A program made the translations under genes and the position numbers. DNA of 64,000 nucleotides from Winogradskyella sp. (GTDB taxonomy: Bacteria > Bacteroidota > Bacteroidia > Flavobacteriales > Flavobacteriaceae), in the NCBI RefSeq assembly GCF_003712105.1, contig NZ_RHLG01000003.1, positions 124,001 through 188,000 on the forward strand, given 5' to 3'. The notes below the pieces were generated by a model. That model searched no databases and was not told the DNA's origin. It saw only the letters and a program-made list of their open reading frames with translations. The stretch's first letter is position 1. Each line of letters starts with the position of its first letter. Below, one piece after another: positions 44,219 through 53,648 of the stretch.

Positions 44219-45370
44219 ATGAAAAAATTAATCTTATTCTCTTTAGTTGGTTTATGTATGCTTAGTTGTAAAACAGAACCGAGAACAGATTATGTTATCA
44301 ACGGCACAGCTAAAGGATTATACAATGGTATAAGGGTTTATCTTAATACAATGGATGAACGAGGTAGAATGACGGCTATAGATACAGCTATAGTAATGAA
44401 TGAGAACTTTGTTCTCAATGGAAAAGTTGAGTACCCATCTTTATTATACTTAACCGTCAATGGTCTTAATGGTAGGTTGCCTTTAATGATTGGAAACTAC
44501 GATATGACTCTTAATATAGATAATAAAATATTTGATAATTCGGTATTAGAAGGTTCAAAACCACATGATATCTTAAGTAATTTTAATGCTGAATTGACTA
44601 ATTTGAAGGAGAAATTAAATAGTGCTTCAGAAGACTTAAGGAAGTCAACATTTTTGAGAGATACAGTATATATAGAGAAAGACAAAGCAACTGTAGAAAA
44701 ATTAAGTAGAGAATTAACAGAATTGCCATATAAATTTATCGAAGATAACAGTTCAAGTTATGGTATTTTGCCAATTCTAAAAAATCAATTATTTGCAAGG
44801 GATTTAGACCCCGAAAAATTCATTGCGGTTTACGATAAGATCGATAATGCTTTAAAAAACACTTCAGAAGGCAAAAGTTTACAAGTTAGAATTCAACAGG
44901 TTAAAGCACAATTAGAAGCTCAGAAAGCAACGGCAATTGGTGCCAAAGCTCCAGAATTTTCGGCACCTACACCAGACGGTAATACTTTAGCGCTAAGTGA
45001 AGTGGTAAAGAAAAGTGAGATAACAATAATCGATTTTTGGGCTGCTTGGTGTGGTCCTTGTCGAAGAGAAAATCCTAATGTTGTTAGTGTATATAATGAT
45101 TACCATAATAAAGGATTAGAAATTATAGGTGTTGGCTTAGATGGTAGACGCGGACAGCAGAACCCAAAAGAAGCTTGGATTAAAGCTATCGAAACTGATA
45201 AACTTAATTGGCATCAGGTATCAAATTTGAGATATTTTGATGACATCGCAAGACTATATAATGTTAACTCTATACCATCAATGTTTATATTAGATTCTAA
45301 TGGTAAAATAATTGCTAAGAATCTACGTGGAATTGCACTACGAAATAAGATTTCTGAATTACTAGATTAA
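44219..45370 (+). CDS. TlpA/ResA-like thiol-disulfide lipoprotein with DUF4369 domain
   Basis: 383 residues. Lipoprotein signal (MKKLILFSLVGLCMLSC, Cys 17), a DUF4369-type N-terminal domain (about 20-120), a helical linker, then a thioredoxin fold with WCGPC (CGPC at 278-281) and the cis-proline turn IPSMFIL. Such Bacteroidota lipoproteins reduce or isomerise disulfides in the periplasm; the partner is unknown. Promoter at 44191; the terminator at 45388 is shared with the convergent gene. Confidence 0.82.
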   Translation: MKKLILFSLVGLCMLSCKTEPRTDYVINGTAKGLYNGIRVYLNTMDERGRMTAIDTAIVMNENFVLNGKVEYPSLLYLTVNGLNGRLPLMIGNYDMTLNIDNKIFDNSVLEGSKPHDILSNFNAELTNLKEKLNSASEDLRKSTFLRDTVYIEKDKATVEKLSRELTELPYKFIEDNSSSYGILPILKNQLFARDLDPEKFIAVYDKIDNALKNTSEGKSLQVRIQQVKAQLEAQKATAIGAKAPEFSAPTPDGNTLALSEVVKKSEITIIDFWAAWCGPCRRENPNVVSVYNDYHNKGLEIIGVGLDGRRGQQNPKEAWIKAIETDKLNWHQVSNLRYFDDIARLYNVNSIPSMFILDSNGKIIAKNLRGIALRNKISELLD

Positions 45371-45387
45371 ATCTTAAACCAACAATA

Positions 45388-45419
45388 AAAAAAGGTTAGA
45401 AATTGTTCTGACCTTTTTT
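45388..45419. terminator. Bidirectional terminator
   Basis: AAAAAAAGGTTAGA and TCTGACCTTTTTTT form a stem with one G-T pair, A-run on one side and T-run on the other, between two convergent genes (stops at 45370 and 45419). Confidence 0.75.
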
Positions 45420-47470
45420 TATTCTGGATATTCAATCCGAAGGTGATAGATGTTAGCTAATTTAAGCTTTAAAACACGCTTAATTGCCTCAATGTCTTTA
45501 AATGTAATATTGGCATTTAAAAACTGACCGGATTCCACTTGTTTGCTAATAATACTTTCAACAAACGTATTGATTTTTGTACTTGTCGGAGATTTGAGGC
45601 TTTTAGAAGCAGCCTCAACGCTATCACACATCATTAATATTGCAGTTTCTTTACTAAATGGTTTTGGGCCAGGATAAGAAAACTCATCTTCTGTAATATC
45701 TTCATTCAATGCCAACTCTTTCTTATAAAAATAATAAACAGTACTTGTACCGTGATGTGTTCTTATAAAATCTATAACACGATCGGGCAGATTATTTTTC
45801 TTGGCTATTTCTATGCCGTTAATAACATGATCAATAATTACTGAAGCACTTTCTTTTGAAGATAGTTCATCATGAGGGTTTAATCCTGTAGATTGATTTT
45901 CAGTAAAATAAGTAGGTTTTTGCATTTTTCCGATATCATGGTATAAGGCTCCTACTCTAACAAGCATAGCATTTGCACCAATTTCGTTTGCTGAAGCTTC
46001 AGCTAGGTTTGCAACATTTAATGAATGATGAAAAGTACCAGGTGCTTTATTGGACAATTCTTTAAGCAATTTGGAATTTGTATCTGACAACTCCAGTAAA
46101 GATACATCCGAAACTAATCCAAATAATTTCTCGTATATATAAATTAATGGTTGTACAAATAATGTTGCTAAGCCACCAAGGATAAACAATCCAAAAGTGT
46201 TCCACTTTATATTCGTAATCTGGCCTTCGTGAATCACATAAAAAGCAAAATATGCTATTATATAAATCAAGGTAATTTGACCTACTGATATAAAAAGATT
46301 TGCTCTTTTGTACAATTCAGACACTGTAAGAATCGTAACTATTCCAGCAATAATTTGAAGGAACATATACTCATAACTATTAGGAACTATAAAACCTAAA
46401 AGCAAAACGGTTAATACATGTGCGAATAGGCCTAATCTTGCATCGAAGAATGCTTTAAATACTAAAGGTAAAACACACAACGGAACTACATATAAATATT
46501 GTGAATTGTAGTTAATGACAATAGTTGTCAAAACGATCATCAATACAATATTAAAGAATATAAATGTGACTTTAGTGTTATTTAGGAATACATCCAACCT
46601 ATATTTTTGAAGAAAAAGTAATAACATCAATAATGTTAGGGCAACCAGTAAAGTATAAGCCATTATAACCCAATTGTAGTTATTAGCACTCCATACTTGA
46701 GATTCGTATTCGGCTTTTAAAGATGTTAATATATTGTATTGAGATTCTTCAACAACTTGACCTTTAGAAATTATTAAAGTCCCTTCAGAGACTAAGCCAC
46801 GTCGAGGAGAAATTCTTGAGAGTTTATCTTCTAGGGCTTTTTCTGTTAGGGATTTGTTATACACAATATTAGGCTCAATGATATTAAAAAAGATAGAAGT
46901 TAGCTCATTTTTATAACTGCCAAATCCATTTTTCTCTAGTTCTTCTTCTAAAAAAGTCCTAACATCTATTTGCCTATAAAACGCTTCAAATTTTAATTCA
47001 CCCTTTTGCTCATTATTCTCGATTAGTATCGACTTCTTGTCGTCATTAAAATTATAGTCCGTGTCTAAAATGCCTTTAGAATATAACTGATTTAATACGG
47101 TTCGACCTTGGTTATAAAGTAATGCTCTATCATTAAATCCAGTAACAGTATCTCTAAACGTTGTATTAAATTCAGAGAGGTAGTTATCAAGTACTGAAGC
47201 TTTAACTGAAGATGAAAAATCAAAATATAATTCACTTTCTGCACGAGTATACTCTATCTCATTATTTATTTGTTCTTCTGTTTTCTTTATTGCAAAATCA
47301 AAAGGTGCGTAAAGGTTTTCGGATTGCCAAGGTTTACCATTGTCAAAAGAGAATCTAAATTTTCCTGTTGTTGGGAAAAGGTAGACAATAAAAAAAGTCG
47401 TTCCCAACAAAAGAAGCAACTTATAAACTAGCGCATGGTTACGGTACCATTTATTTATGATTTCATTCAT
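45419..47470 (-). CDS. HD-domain membrane phosphohydrolase, PgpH-like (c-di-AMP phosphodiesterase)
   Basis: 683 residues. One N-terminal helix (about 14-31), an extracytoplasmic 7TM-HDED region to about 265, seven membrane helices (about 267-450) and a cytoplasmic HD domain with HHSLNVANLAE and YHDIGK (His-Asp at 511-512). This is the PgpH architecture; PgpH hydrolyses cyclic di-AMP in Listeria. Whether this species makes c-di-AMP cannot be judged from the window. It is divergent from the thiolase gene. Confidence 0.85.
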   Translation of the reverse strand: MNEIINKWYRNHALVYKLLLLLGTTFFIVYLFPTTGKFRFSFDNGKPWQSENLYAPFDFAIKKTEEQINNEIEYTRAESELYFDFSSSVKASVLDNYLSEFNTTFRDTVTGFNDRALLYNQGRTVLNQLYSKGILDTDYNFNDDKKSILIENNEQKGELKFEAFYRQIDVRTFLEEELEKNGFGSYKNELTSIFFNIIEPNIVYNKSLTEKALEDKLSRISPRRGLVSEGTLIISKGQVVEESQYNILTSLKAEYESQVWSANNYNWVIMAYTLLVALTLLMLLLFLQKYRLDVFLNNTKVTFIFFNIVLMIVLTTIVINYNSQYLYVVPLCVLPLVFKAFFDARLGLFAHVLTVLLLGFIVPNSYEYMFLQIIAGIVTILTVSELYKRANLFISVGQITLIYIIAYFAFYVIHEGQITNIKWNTFGLFILGGLATLFVQPLIYIYEKLFGLVSDVSLLELSDTNSKLLKELSNKAPGTFHHSLNVANLAEASANEIGANAMLVRVGALYHDIGKMQKPTYFTENQSTGLNPHDELSSKESASVIIDHVINGIEIAKKNNLPDRVIDFIRTHHGTSTVYYFYKKELALNEDITEDEFSYPGPKPFSKETAILMMCDSVEAASKSLKSPTSTKINTFVESIISKQVESGQFLNANITFKDIEAIKRVLKLKLANIYHLRIEYPE

Positions 47471-47502
47471 AGACGATCAAATGTAATAAATATCTAATTC
47501 AT

Positions 47503-47510
47503 TAAGTTTG
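47503..47510 (+). promoter_or_regulatory. -7 element TAAGTTTG
   Basis: TAnnTTTG match 73 bp before the thiolase ATG, in the gap between divergent genes; leader about 65 nt. Confidence 0.4.
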
Positions 47511-47583
47511 ATATACTCATATTTCCATAATAAATCGCTCAAAAATCATTAAATTCGCACCGTCTAAAACATAAGAAAGCAAA

Positions 47584-48762
47584 ATGAGTAAAGAAGTCGT
47601 TATAGTTTCAGCAGTAAGAACTCCAATTGGAAGTTTTATGGGTGCTTTATCTACTGTTCCTGCTCCACGATTGGGAGCTATTGCAATAAAAGGTGCATTA
47701 GATAAAATAAACCTAAAACCAGAAATTGTGAATGAAGTTTTAATGGGCAATGTAGTGCAAGCCGGTACTGGGCAGGCTCCTGCTCGACAAGCTGCAATAT
47801 ATGCTGGCATACCTGATACCGTTCCTTGTACTACGGTTAATAAAGTATGTGCTTCTGGAATGAAATCTATTATGCAAGCAGCGCAAGCAATTCAACTAGG
47901 TGATGCCGAAATTATAGTTGCTGGTGGAATGGAAAACATGAGTCTTATTCCTCATTATTACCACGCAAGAAGTGCCAAAAAATTTGGACCTGCGACTTTC
48001 GAAGATGGCATGCAAAAAGATGGTCTCGTTGATGCTTATGATAAAAATGCAATGGGCGTATGTGCGGATGCCTGTGCTACCGAATATAAATTCTCTAGAG
48101 AAGACCAAGATGCCTATGCCATTCAATCTTATAAGCGCTCTCAAGAAGCTTGGGATTCTGGGAAATTTAATAATGAGGTTATCCCTGTAGAAGTACCACA
48201 GCGTCGCGGAGAACCAGTAATTGTTGATAAAGATGAGGAATATACCAACGTTAAGTTAGACAAGATTCCTAATCTAAGACCTGCATTTACTAAAGAAGGA
48301 ACTGTTACTGCTGCAAATGCATCTACAATTAATGATGGTGCTGCTGCAATGGTTTTAATGAGTAAAGAAAAAGCGATCGAATTAGGTATAACTCCAATTG
48401 CAACAATAAAAAGTTATGCAGATGCAGCTCAAGAACCAAAATGGTTTACAACTGCTCCTGCAAAGGCATTACCAAAAGCATTATCTAAGGCAGATCTGAG
48501 TCTTGATGATATAGATTACTTTGAATTTAACGAGGCCTTTTCTGTAGTGGGTCTTGCAAATATGAAAATTCTTGAACTCAATGATAGTAATGTAAATGTT
48601 AATGGTGGTGCTGTATCTTTAGGTCATCCTCTTGGTTGCTCTGGAGCAAGAATCCTTGTAACATTATTAAGTGTATTAGAACAAAATAATGCAAAATATG
48701 GTGCCGCAGCAATATGCAATGGCGGTGGTGGTGCTTCGGCTGTAGTTATAGAGCGTGCTTAA
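47584..48762 (+). CDS. Acetyl-CoA C-acetyltransferase (thiolase)
   Basis: 392 residues, usual length. The N-terminal VSAVRTPIGSFMG, the nucleophile Cys 89 in NKVCASG, NEAFSVV, GHPLGCSGAR (His) and the second Cys in CNGGGGAS complete the active site. It joins or splits acetyl-CoA units. Without fatty-acid or ketone genes nearby, biosynthetic (AtoB-like) and degradative roles cannot be told apart. The next gene starts 8 bp later and is probably co-transcribed. Confidence 0.9.
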   Translation: MSKEVVIVSAVRTPIGSFMGALSTVPAPRLGAIAIKGALDKINLKPEIVNEVLMGNVVQAGTGQAPARQAAIYAGIPDTVPCTTVNKVCASGMKSIMQAAQAIQLGDAEIIVAGGMENMSLIPHYYHARSAKKFGPATFEDGMQKDGLVDAYDKNAMGVCADACATEYKFSREDQDAYAIQSYKRSQEAWDSGKFNNEVIPVEVPQRRGEPVIVDKDEEYTNVKLDKIPNLRPAFTKEGTVTAANASTINDGAAAMVLMSKEKAIELGITPIATIKSYADAAQEPKWFTTAPAKALPKALSKADLSLDDIDYFEFNEAFSVVGLANMKILELNDSNVNVNGGAVSLGHPLGCSGARILVTLLSVLEQNNAKYGAAAICNGGGGASAVVIERA

Positions 48763-48770
48763 CTAATATT

Positions 48771-49520
48771 ATGCTATACGGAATTTGCAATCTTGGTATC
48801 GTTCCAATGCGCTCAGAACCTTCTGATACATCTGAGCTTGTATCTCAACTACTTTACGGAGATTGTTTTAAAGTGCTAGAAAAACGCAAAAAATGGAGTC
48901 GTATCCGCGTCGCATTTGATAAGTACGAAGCTTGGATAGATAATAAGCAGTATTTAGAAATTGAGGCAGACGACTACAAATCAATTACTAATTCTAAACC
49001 TATCCTTTCTCAAGATTTATTAGAGTTTGTCTCTGATGCTTCACAAAATATTTTTACTATTCCATTAGGTGCTACATTAAATGGACTTGAAATTCTGAAT
49101 CATAAGTTTGATGGAAACAAACAGTCAGGACAACAAGAAAAATCTAACTTAATCAATACTGCATTTAACTATTTAAATTCCCCATATTTATGGGGTGGAA
49201 AAACACCGTTTGGTATAGACTGTTCTGGTTTTACCCAAATGGTATACAAAATAAATGGATATCAACTTAAGCGAGATGCTTCTCAACAAGCGATTCAGGG
49301 TGATGCATTGAGTTTTATAGAAGAAAGTGAACCTGGAGACCTAGCGTTTTTTGATAATGCTGATGGAGATATTATCCATGTTGGAATAATCATGGAAGAC
49401 AATTATATTATTCATGCACATGGGAAAGTGAGGATAGATAGGCTAGATCACAGTGGTATTTATAATGCTGATAGAAATATACATACACACAAATTAAGGG
49501 TTATAAAAAAGATTATATAA
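48771..49520 (+). CDS. NlpC/P60 (C40) peptidoglycan hydrolase-like protein with SH3 domain
   Basis: 249 residues from the ATG at 48771, which starts MLYGICNLGIVPMR; an in-frame ATG at 48714 lies inside the thiolase gene. A bacterial SH3 domain (about 8-60) is followed by an NlpC/P60 domain: the catalytic Cys 151 in GIDCSGF, His 203 in IIHVGI and His 215 or 217 in IIHAHG. The family cuts D-Glu-meso-DAP peptide bonds in peptidoglycan. No signal peptide is seen, unusual for a wall hydrolase. A strong terminator follows. Confidence 0.8.
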   Translation: MLYGICNLGIVPMRSEPSDTSELVSQLLYGDCFKVLEKRKKWSRIRVAFDKYEAWIDNKQYLEIEADDYKSITNSKPILSQDLLEFVSDASQNIFTIPLGATLNGLEILNHKFDGNKQSGQQEKSNLINTAFNYLNSPYLWGGKTPFGIDCSGFTQMVYKINGYQLKRDASQQAIQGDALSFIEESEPGDLAFFDNADGDIIHVGIIMEDNYIIHAHGKVRIDRLDHSGIYNADRNIHTHKLRVIKKII

Positions 49521-49521
49521 A

Positions 49522-49550
49522 AAAAGCGGTTTTGTATAAAAACCGCTTTT
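49522..49550. terminator. Rho-independent terminator
   Basis: AAAAGCGGTTTT and AAAACCGCTTTT form a 12-bp stem with a short loop and continue into a T-rich run; it ends the thiolase-NlpC transcript and faces the convergent TPR gene. Confidence 0.8.
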
Positions 49551-49573
49551 ATTTTTTTAAAAAATAAAGTTTA

Positions 49574-50836
49574 TTAATTGCCCGCTTCCATATCAGCGAT
49601 TTTCTGCTTCATTTCGTTATACTTATCAGTCATGAATGCCGTACTATATATATCCCTAAGATATTTAGCCGTCTCTATCTCTGGTTTTAATTCGAAAGCT
49701 TTTTCTACATAAGGAATAGCTTTTTTATATAATTCAAGTCGTTTTGCTCTTAATTCATCGTATCTAGCATTATCAGCAGAAGACGTTCCAAGGCTATTCA
49801 TTTCTTCAACCATTGCTCTATCATCGTCTAGTATCAATGCCCCAATATTTAAGTATGGCTCTGACATTTTTGGATTAACTTTAGTTGCATTTTCAAAATA
49901 ATTCATAGCCATCTCACTTTCATTAATTTCCATGGCGAAAATTCCAAAATTCATAAGATTTATGGCATCACCTTTAATTAACGAATTAGCACTTTCTAAT
50001 AATGGTTTTATTTTGTCCTTTTGATTTGAAGCTAAATAGGCTTTTGCTTCTGCAATTACCAATTGGGTATCTTCTGGGTTGTATTCTTTAGCTTTAGCAA
50101 TAAGTTCTAAAGCCTTATCTGCTTTCTCTTGACTAGAGTAAATCAGAGCCATATATCTTAAAATCTCACCTTGTTTCGATGGTAATTTTTTATCTTTAGG
50201 TGCAATATATTGTCTTGATTTAATTGAAGCATCTCTTAAGTCTTTACTGTTAAATATCTCCTCTTCACCAGTTTCCTTATTTGTTGCAACATATTGAACG
50301 CTTTCGCCTTTATAACCCATCTCTTGTAATTGTTTATAAAACTCAAGAGATTTATCGAATTTTTGTGCATTGAGATAAGATGAGGCTGCAGCATATAAAA
50401 ATAAGGTATCTGTTTTAGACAAATTATAAGCTCTGTAAAAACTATCACCAGCTGCTTCATTATTTCCCTTTTGTGCAGCAGAATATGCAGATTGAACTAC
50501 AGATTGAAAAATATTATTTTTAATGGTTAAAGCATCTTTTTTATATTTTGATTTACTTAAACTCATTAAGTTTTCTATAGCTTCCAATGCACTATCTATA
50601 TCTGAATTTGCAATTGCACCATTAGAGTATAAGGACTTTGCTTTAAAAAAGTAGAATTTATCCTTCGTTTTTTCATCCATATTGGCTAGAAGCGGTTCAG
50701 CCTGAGCAACCAAACTTTTTGCCTCAGAAAAATTATTATTCTTTATAGCCTTTTCTAATGCCTTTATTTCATTCTTCTGAGAAAATGAAGTATAAGCTAT
50801 GAGAACTGAGCATATTAGCGTTATAAATTTTTTCAT
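49574..50836 (-). CDS. Secreted tetratricopeptide-repeat protein
   Basis: 420 residues from the ATG at 50836 (three residues after an ATG at 50845), which starts a signal peptide (MKKFITLICSVLIAYTSFSQ). The rest is alpha-helical with TPR-like pairs, for example AYLNAQKFDKSLEFYKQLQEMGY, KADKALELIAKAKEYNPED and SEMAMNYFENATKVNPKMSEPYLNIG. Probably a periplasmic scaffold. It lies 25 bp downstream of gyrA and may share its transcript. Confidence 0.75.
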   Translation of the reverse strand: MKKFITLICSVLIAYTSFSQKNEIKALEKAIKNNNFSEAKSLVAQAEPLLANMDEKTKDKFYFFKAKSLYSNGAIANSDIDSALEAIENLMSLSKSKYKKDALTIKNNIFQSVVQSAYSAAQKGNNEAAGDSFYRAYNLSKTDTLFLYAAASSYLNAQKFDKSLEFYKQLQEMGYKGESVQYVATNKETGEEEIFNSKDLRDASIKSRQYIAPKDKKLPSKQGEILRYMALIYSSQEKADKALELIAKAKEYNPEDTQLVIAEAKAYLASNQKDKIKPLLESANSLIKGDAINLMNFGIFAMEINESEMAMNYFENATKVNPKMSEPYLNIGALILDDDRAMVEEMNSLGTSSADNARYDELRAKRLELYKKAIPYVEKAFELKPEIETAKYLRDIYSTAFMTDKYNEMKQKIADMEAGN

Positions 50837-50861
50837 TTTTATCAATTAATTTTTAGTTATT

Positions 50862-53390
50862 CTAGTTTTTGTCATTGTTAGTATCAATAGCCGTGCCATC
50901 CTGGTCAAGGTCTTGATTTTCAATAGTTTTAACGTCGTCATCAGATTCATTTTCATCTTTCATGACTTTAGCAACTGCAGCTATAGAATCGCTTCCTTTA
51001 AGATTTATCAACTTAACACCTTGCGTCGCTCTACCCATAACCCTCAAATTTGCAACCTCCATTCGAATGGCAATTCCAGACTTATTGATAATCATTAAAT
51101 CATCTTCGTCAGTCACATTTTTAATGGCCACTAAGTTACCTGTTTTTTCTGTAATTGATATCGTTTTAACTCCTTTACCACCACGATTAGTAATTCTATA
51201 GTCCTCTAAACTTGATCGTTTACCATAACCGTTCTCCGATACAACAAGAATATTGCTGTCCATGTCATTAACGGCTATCATTCCGATAACTTCATCCTTT
51301 GGATGCCCAAGTGTAATACCTCGAACACCTGAAGCATTACGACCCATTGGTCGTGTTTTTGCCTCTTCAAATCGAATAGCTTTACCAGATTTTAAAGCAA
51401 GCATAACTTGGCTTTCGCCTGTTGTTAATTTCGCTTCTAAAAGTTCATCATTTTCTTTTATAGTAATGGCGTTAATGCCATTTGTTCTTGGTCGTGAATA
51501 TTGCTCGAGAGATGTTTTCTTTACTTGACCATTTTTAGTAGCCATGATGACATAATGATTATTAATGTATTCCTCATCTTTTAAATCTTGAGTACATATA
51601 AATGCCATTACTTTATCATCTTGCTCGATGTTGATCAGGTTTTGGATTGCTCTACCTTTTGATGTCTTACTGCCTTCAGGAATCTCATAGACGCGCATCC
51701 AGAAACATTTACCTTTTTGAGTAAAGAATAACATGTATTGATGATTAGTTCCAACAAATAAATGCTCTAAGAAATCTTCATTACGCGTAGTAGATGCTTT
51801 CTGACCAACACCTCCTCTATTTTGAGTTTTATATTCTGTAAGAGATGTACGTTTTATATAACCTGCATGAGAAATAGTAATGACTACTTTTTCGTCAGGT
51901 ATCATATCTTCTATACTTAGATCTCCACCTGCATATTCAATAGTTGAACGTCTCTCATCACCATATTTAGATTTCACTTCGAGTAGCTCTTCCTTAATGA
52001 TATCCATACGACGATCTTTCTTATCTAAAATATCTTTAAGGTCTTCGATAGTTTTCATTAACTCCTCATACTCAGCTCTTAGCTTATCTTGTTCAAGACC
52101 TGTAAGCTGGCGTAAACGCATTTCTACAATCGCCTTAGCTTGTATTTCGCTCAGTTTAAAGCGTTCAATTAATTTAGCACGAGCCTCATCTGCATTAGCA
52201 CTCGCTCTAATTAATGCTATAACTTCGTCTATATTATCAGAGGCAATTATTAATCCTTCAAGAATATGTGCACGCTCTTCTGCTTTTCTTAACTCATATT
52301 TAGTACGTCTTACAACAACATCATGTCTGTGGTCTACAAAATGGAGTATTAAATCCTTGAGATTTAGAAGCTCTGGACGACCATTAACAAGTGCAATATT
52401 GTTAACGCTAAACGATGATTGTAATGCAGTATATTTATAAAGCTTATTTAATACTATATTAGGAATTGCATCCCGTTTTAAAACATATACAATACGCATT
52501 CCTTTTCTGTCAGACTCATCACGTATTGTAGAAATTCCGTCTATTTTCTTATCATTAACCAAATCAGCCGTCTTTTTAATCATGTCGGCTTTATTGACTT
52601 GATAAGGTATCTCGTTAACAATTATACATTCTCTTCCATTTACTTCTTCAATGTTTGCTTTTCCTCTTAGTACAATTCTACCACGTCCTGTCTCGAAGGC
52701 TTCTTTTACTCCATCATACCCATAAATAGTTCCTCCAGTCGGAAAATCTGGAGCCTTAACATATTGCATTAACTCGTCAACCTCGATAGAATTGTTATCA
52801 ATATAAGCCACCGTTCCGTCAACAACTTCACTTAAATTATGTGGAGGCATATTAGTTGCCATACCTACTGCGATACCTGATGCACCATTTACTAAAAGTC
52901 CAGGAATTCTTGTAGGTAGTACCGTTGGTTCTTGAAGTGTATCATCAAAATTTAATTTATGGTCAACAGTATCCTTGTCAATATCTGCCAACATGTCTTC
53001 AGATATTTTACGCATACGTGCTTCAGTATAACGCATCGCTGCCGGACTGTCCCCGTCAATTGAGCCGAAATTTCCTTGTCCATCAATTAACATGTAACGT
53101 AAACTCCACTCCTGCGCCATACGCACCATAGTGTCATATACTGATGTATCACCATGAGGGTGATATTTACCTAAAACTTCACCAACAATTCTTGCTGATT
53201 TTTTATGAGCGGTATTAGCCCTAACTCCGAGTTCGTGCATTCCATAAAGTACGCGTCTGTGAACAGGTTTTAAACCATCTCTCACATCTGGTAATGCACG
53301 TGACACAATGACCGACATCGAGTAATCGATGTACGCAGATTTCATTTCATCTTCAATGTTGATAGGGATTAATTTTTCGCCTTCTGCCAT
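50862..53390 (-). CDS. gyrA: DNA gyrase subunit A
   Basis: 842 residues. The catalytic Tyr is at 121 in [10 protein letters not shown]; the winged-helix [17 protein letters not shown] carries Thr at 82, matching Ser83 in E. coli numbering, and Asp at 86, matching Asp87. The C-terminal beta-pinwheel has the GyrA-box-like QNRGGVGQ and [10 protein letters not shown] segments and an acidic tail. It cuts and reseals both strands to add negative supercoils with GyrB (not in the window). Confidence 0.95.
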   Translation of the reverse strand: MAEGEKLIPINIEDEMKSAYIDYSMSVIVSRALPDVRDGLKPVHRRVLYGMHELGVRANTAHKKSARIVGEVLGKYHPHGDTSVYDTMVRMAQEWSLRYMLIDGQGNFGSIDGDSPAAMRYTEARMRKISEDMLADIDKDTVDHKLNFDDTLQEPTVLPTRIPGLLVNGASGIAVGMATNMPPHNLSEVVDGTVAYIDNNSIEVDELMQYVKAPDFPTGGTIYGYDGVKEAFETGRGRIVLRGKANIEEVNGRECIIVNEIPYQVNKADMIKKTADLVNDKKIDGISTIRDESDRKGMRIVYVLKRDAIPNIVLNKLYKYTALQSSFSVNNIALVNGRPELLNLKDLILHFVDHRHDVVVRRTKYELRKAEERAHILEGLIIASDNIDEVIALIRASANADEARAKLIERFKLSEIQAKAIVEMRLRQLTGLEQDKLRAEYEELMKTIEDLKDILDKKDRRMDIIKEELLEVKSKYGDERRSTIEYAGGDLSIEDMIPDEKVVITISHAGYIKRTSLTEYKTQNRGGVGQKASTTRNEDFLEHLFVGTNHQYMLFFTQKGKCFWMRVYEIPEGSKTSKGRAIQNLINIEQDDKVMAFICTQDLKDEEYINNHYVIMATKNGQVKKTSLEQYSRPRTNGINAITIKENDELLEAKLTTGESQVMLALKSGKAIRFEEAKTRPMGRNASGVRGITLGHPKDEVIGMIAVNDMDSNILVVSENGYGKRSSLEDYRITNRGGKGVKTISITEKTGNLVAIKNVTDEDDLMIINKSGIAIRMEVANLRVMGRATQGVKLINLKGSDSIAAVAKVMKDENESDDDVKTIENQDLDQDGTAIDTNNDKN

Positions 53391-53648
53391 ATTTTTTATG
53401 TTAATTTTTTACTTAATTATCGTAACGTGCTAATATAACTAATTTGTTAGGTTTAATAGTACTTTACGACATACTTTTAGGTCATTTTATTAACAATTTT
53501 AAATGGTAATTTCGTTAATAAGTATCTTACTCTAAATTTTGAATTTCGAACCTTTTTTAGTCTATTCGTTAATTTAGTATTAATAAGGTACAGTTTTTGC
53601 CCTATATGTATTTGAATTTATTATTTTTAATGCTGAACGATTACAAAC
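53391..53648. other. 258-bp gap between divergent gyrA and clpC
   Basis: AT-rich. A near-consensus -7 element TGTATTTG at 53607-53614 may serve clpC; I see no clear promoter for gyrA and no structured element. Confidence 0.35.

Noticed and set aside
51880-52440. 186-codon open frame antisense to gyrA
   Set aside because: Lies wholly inside gyrA, serine- and leucine-rich, no family motif; shadow of the gyrA reading frame.
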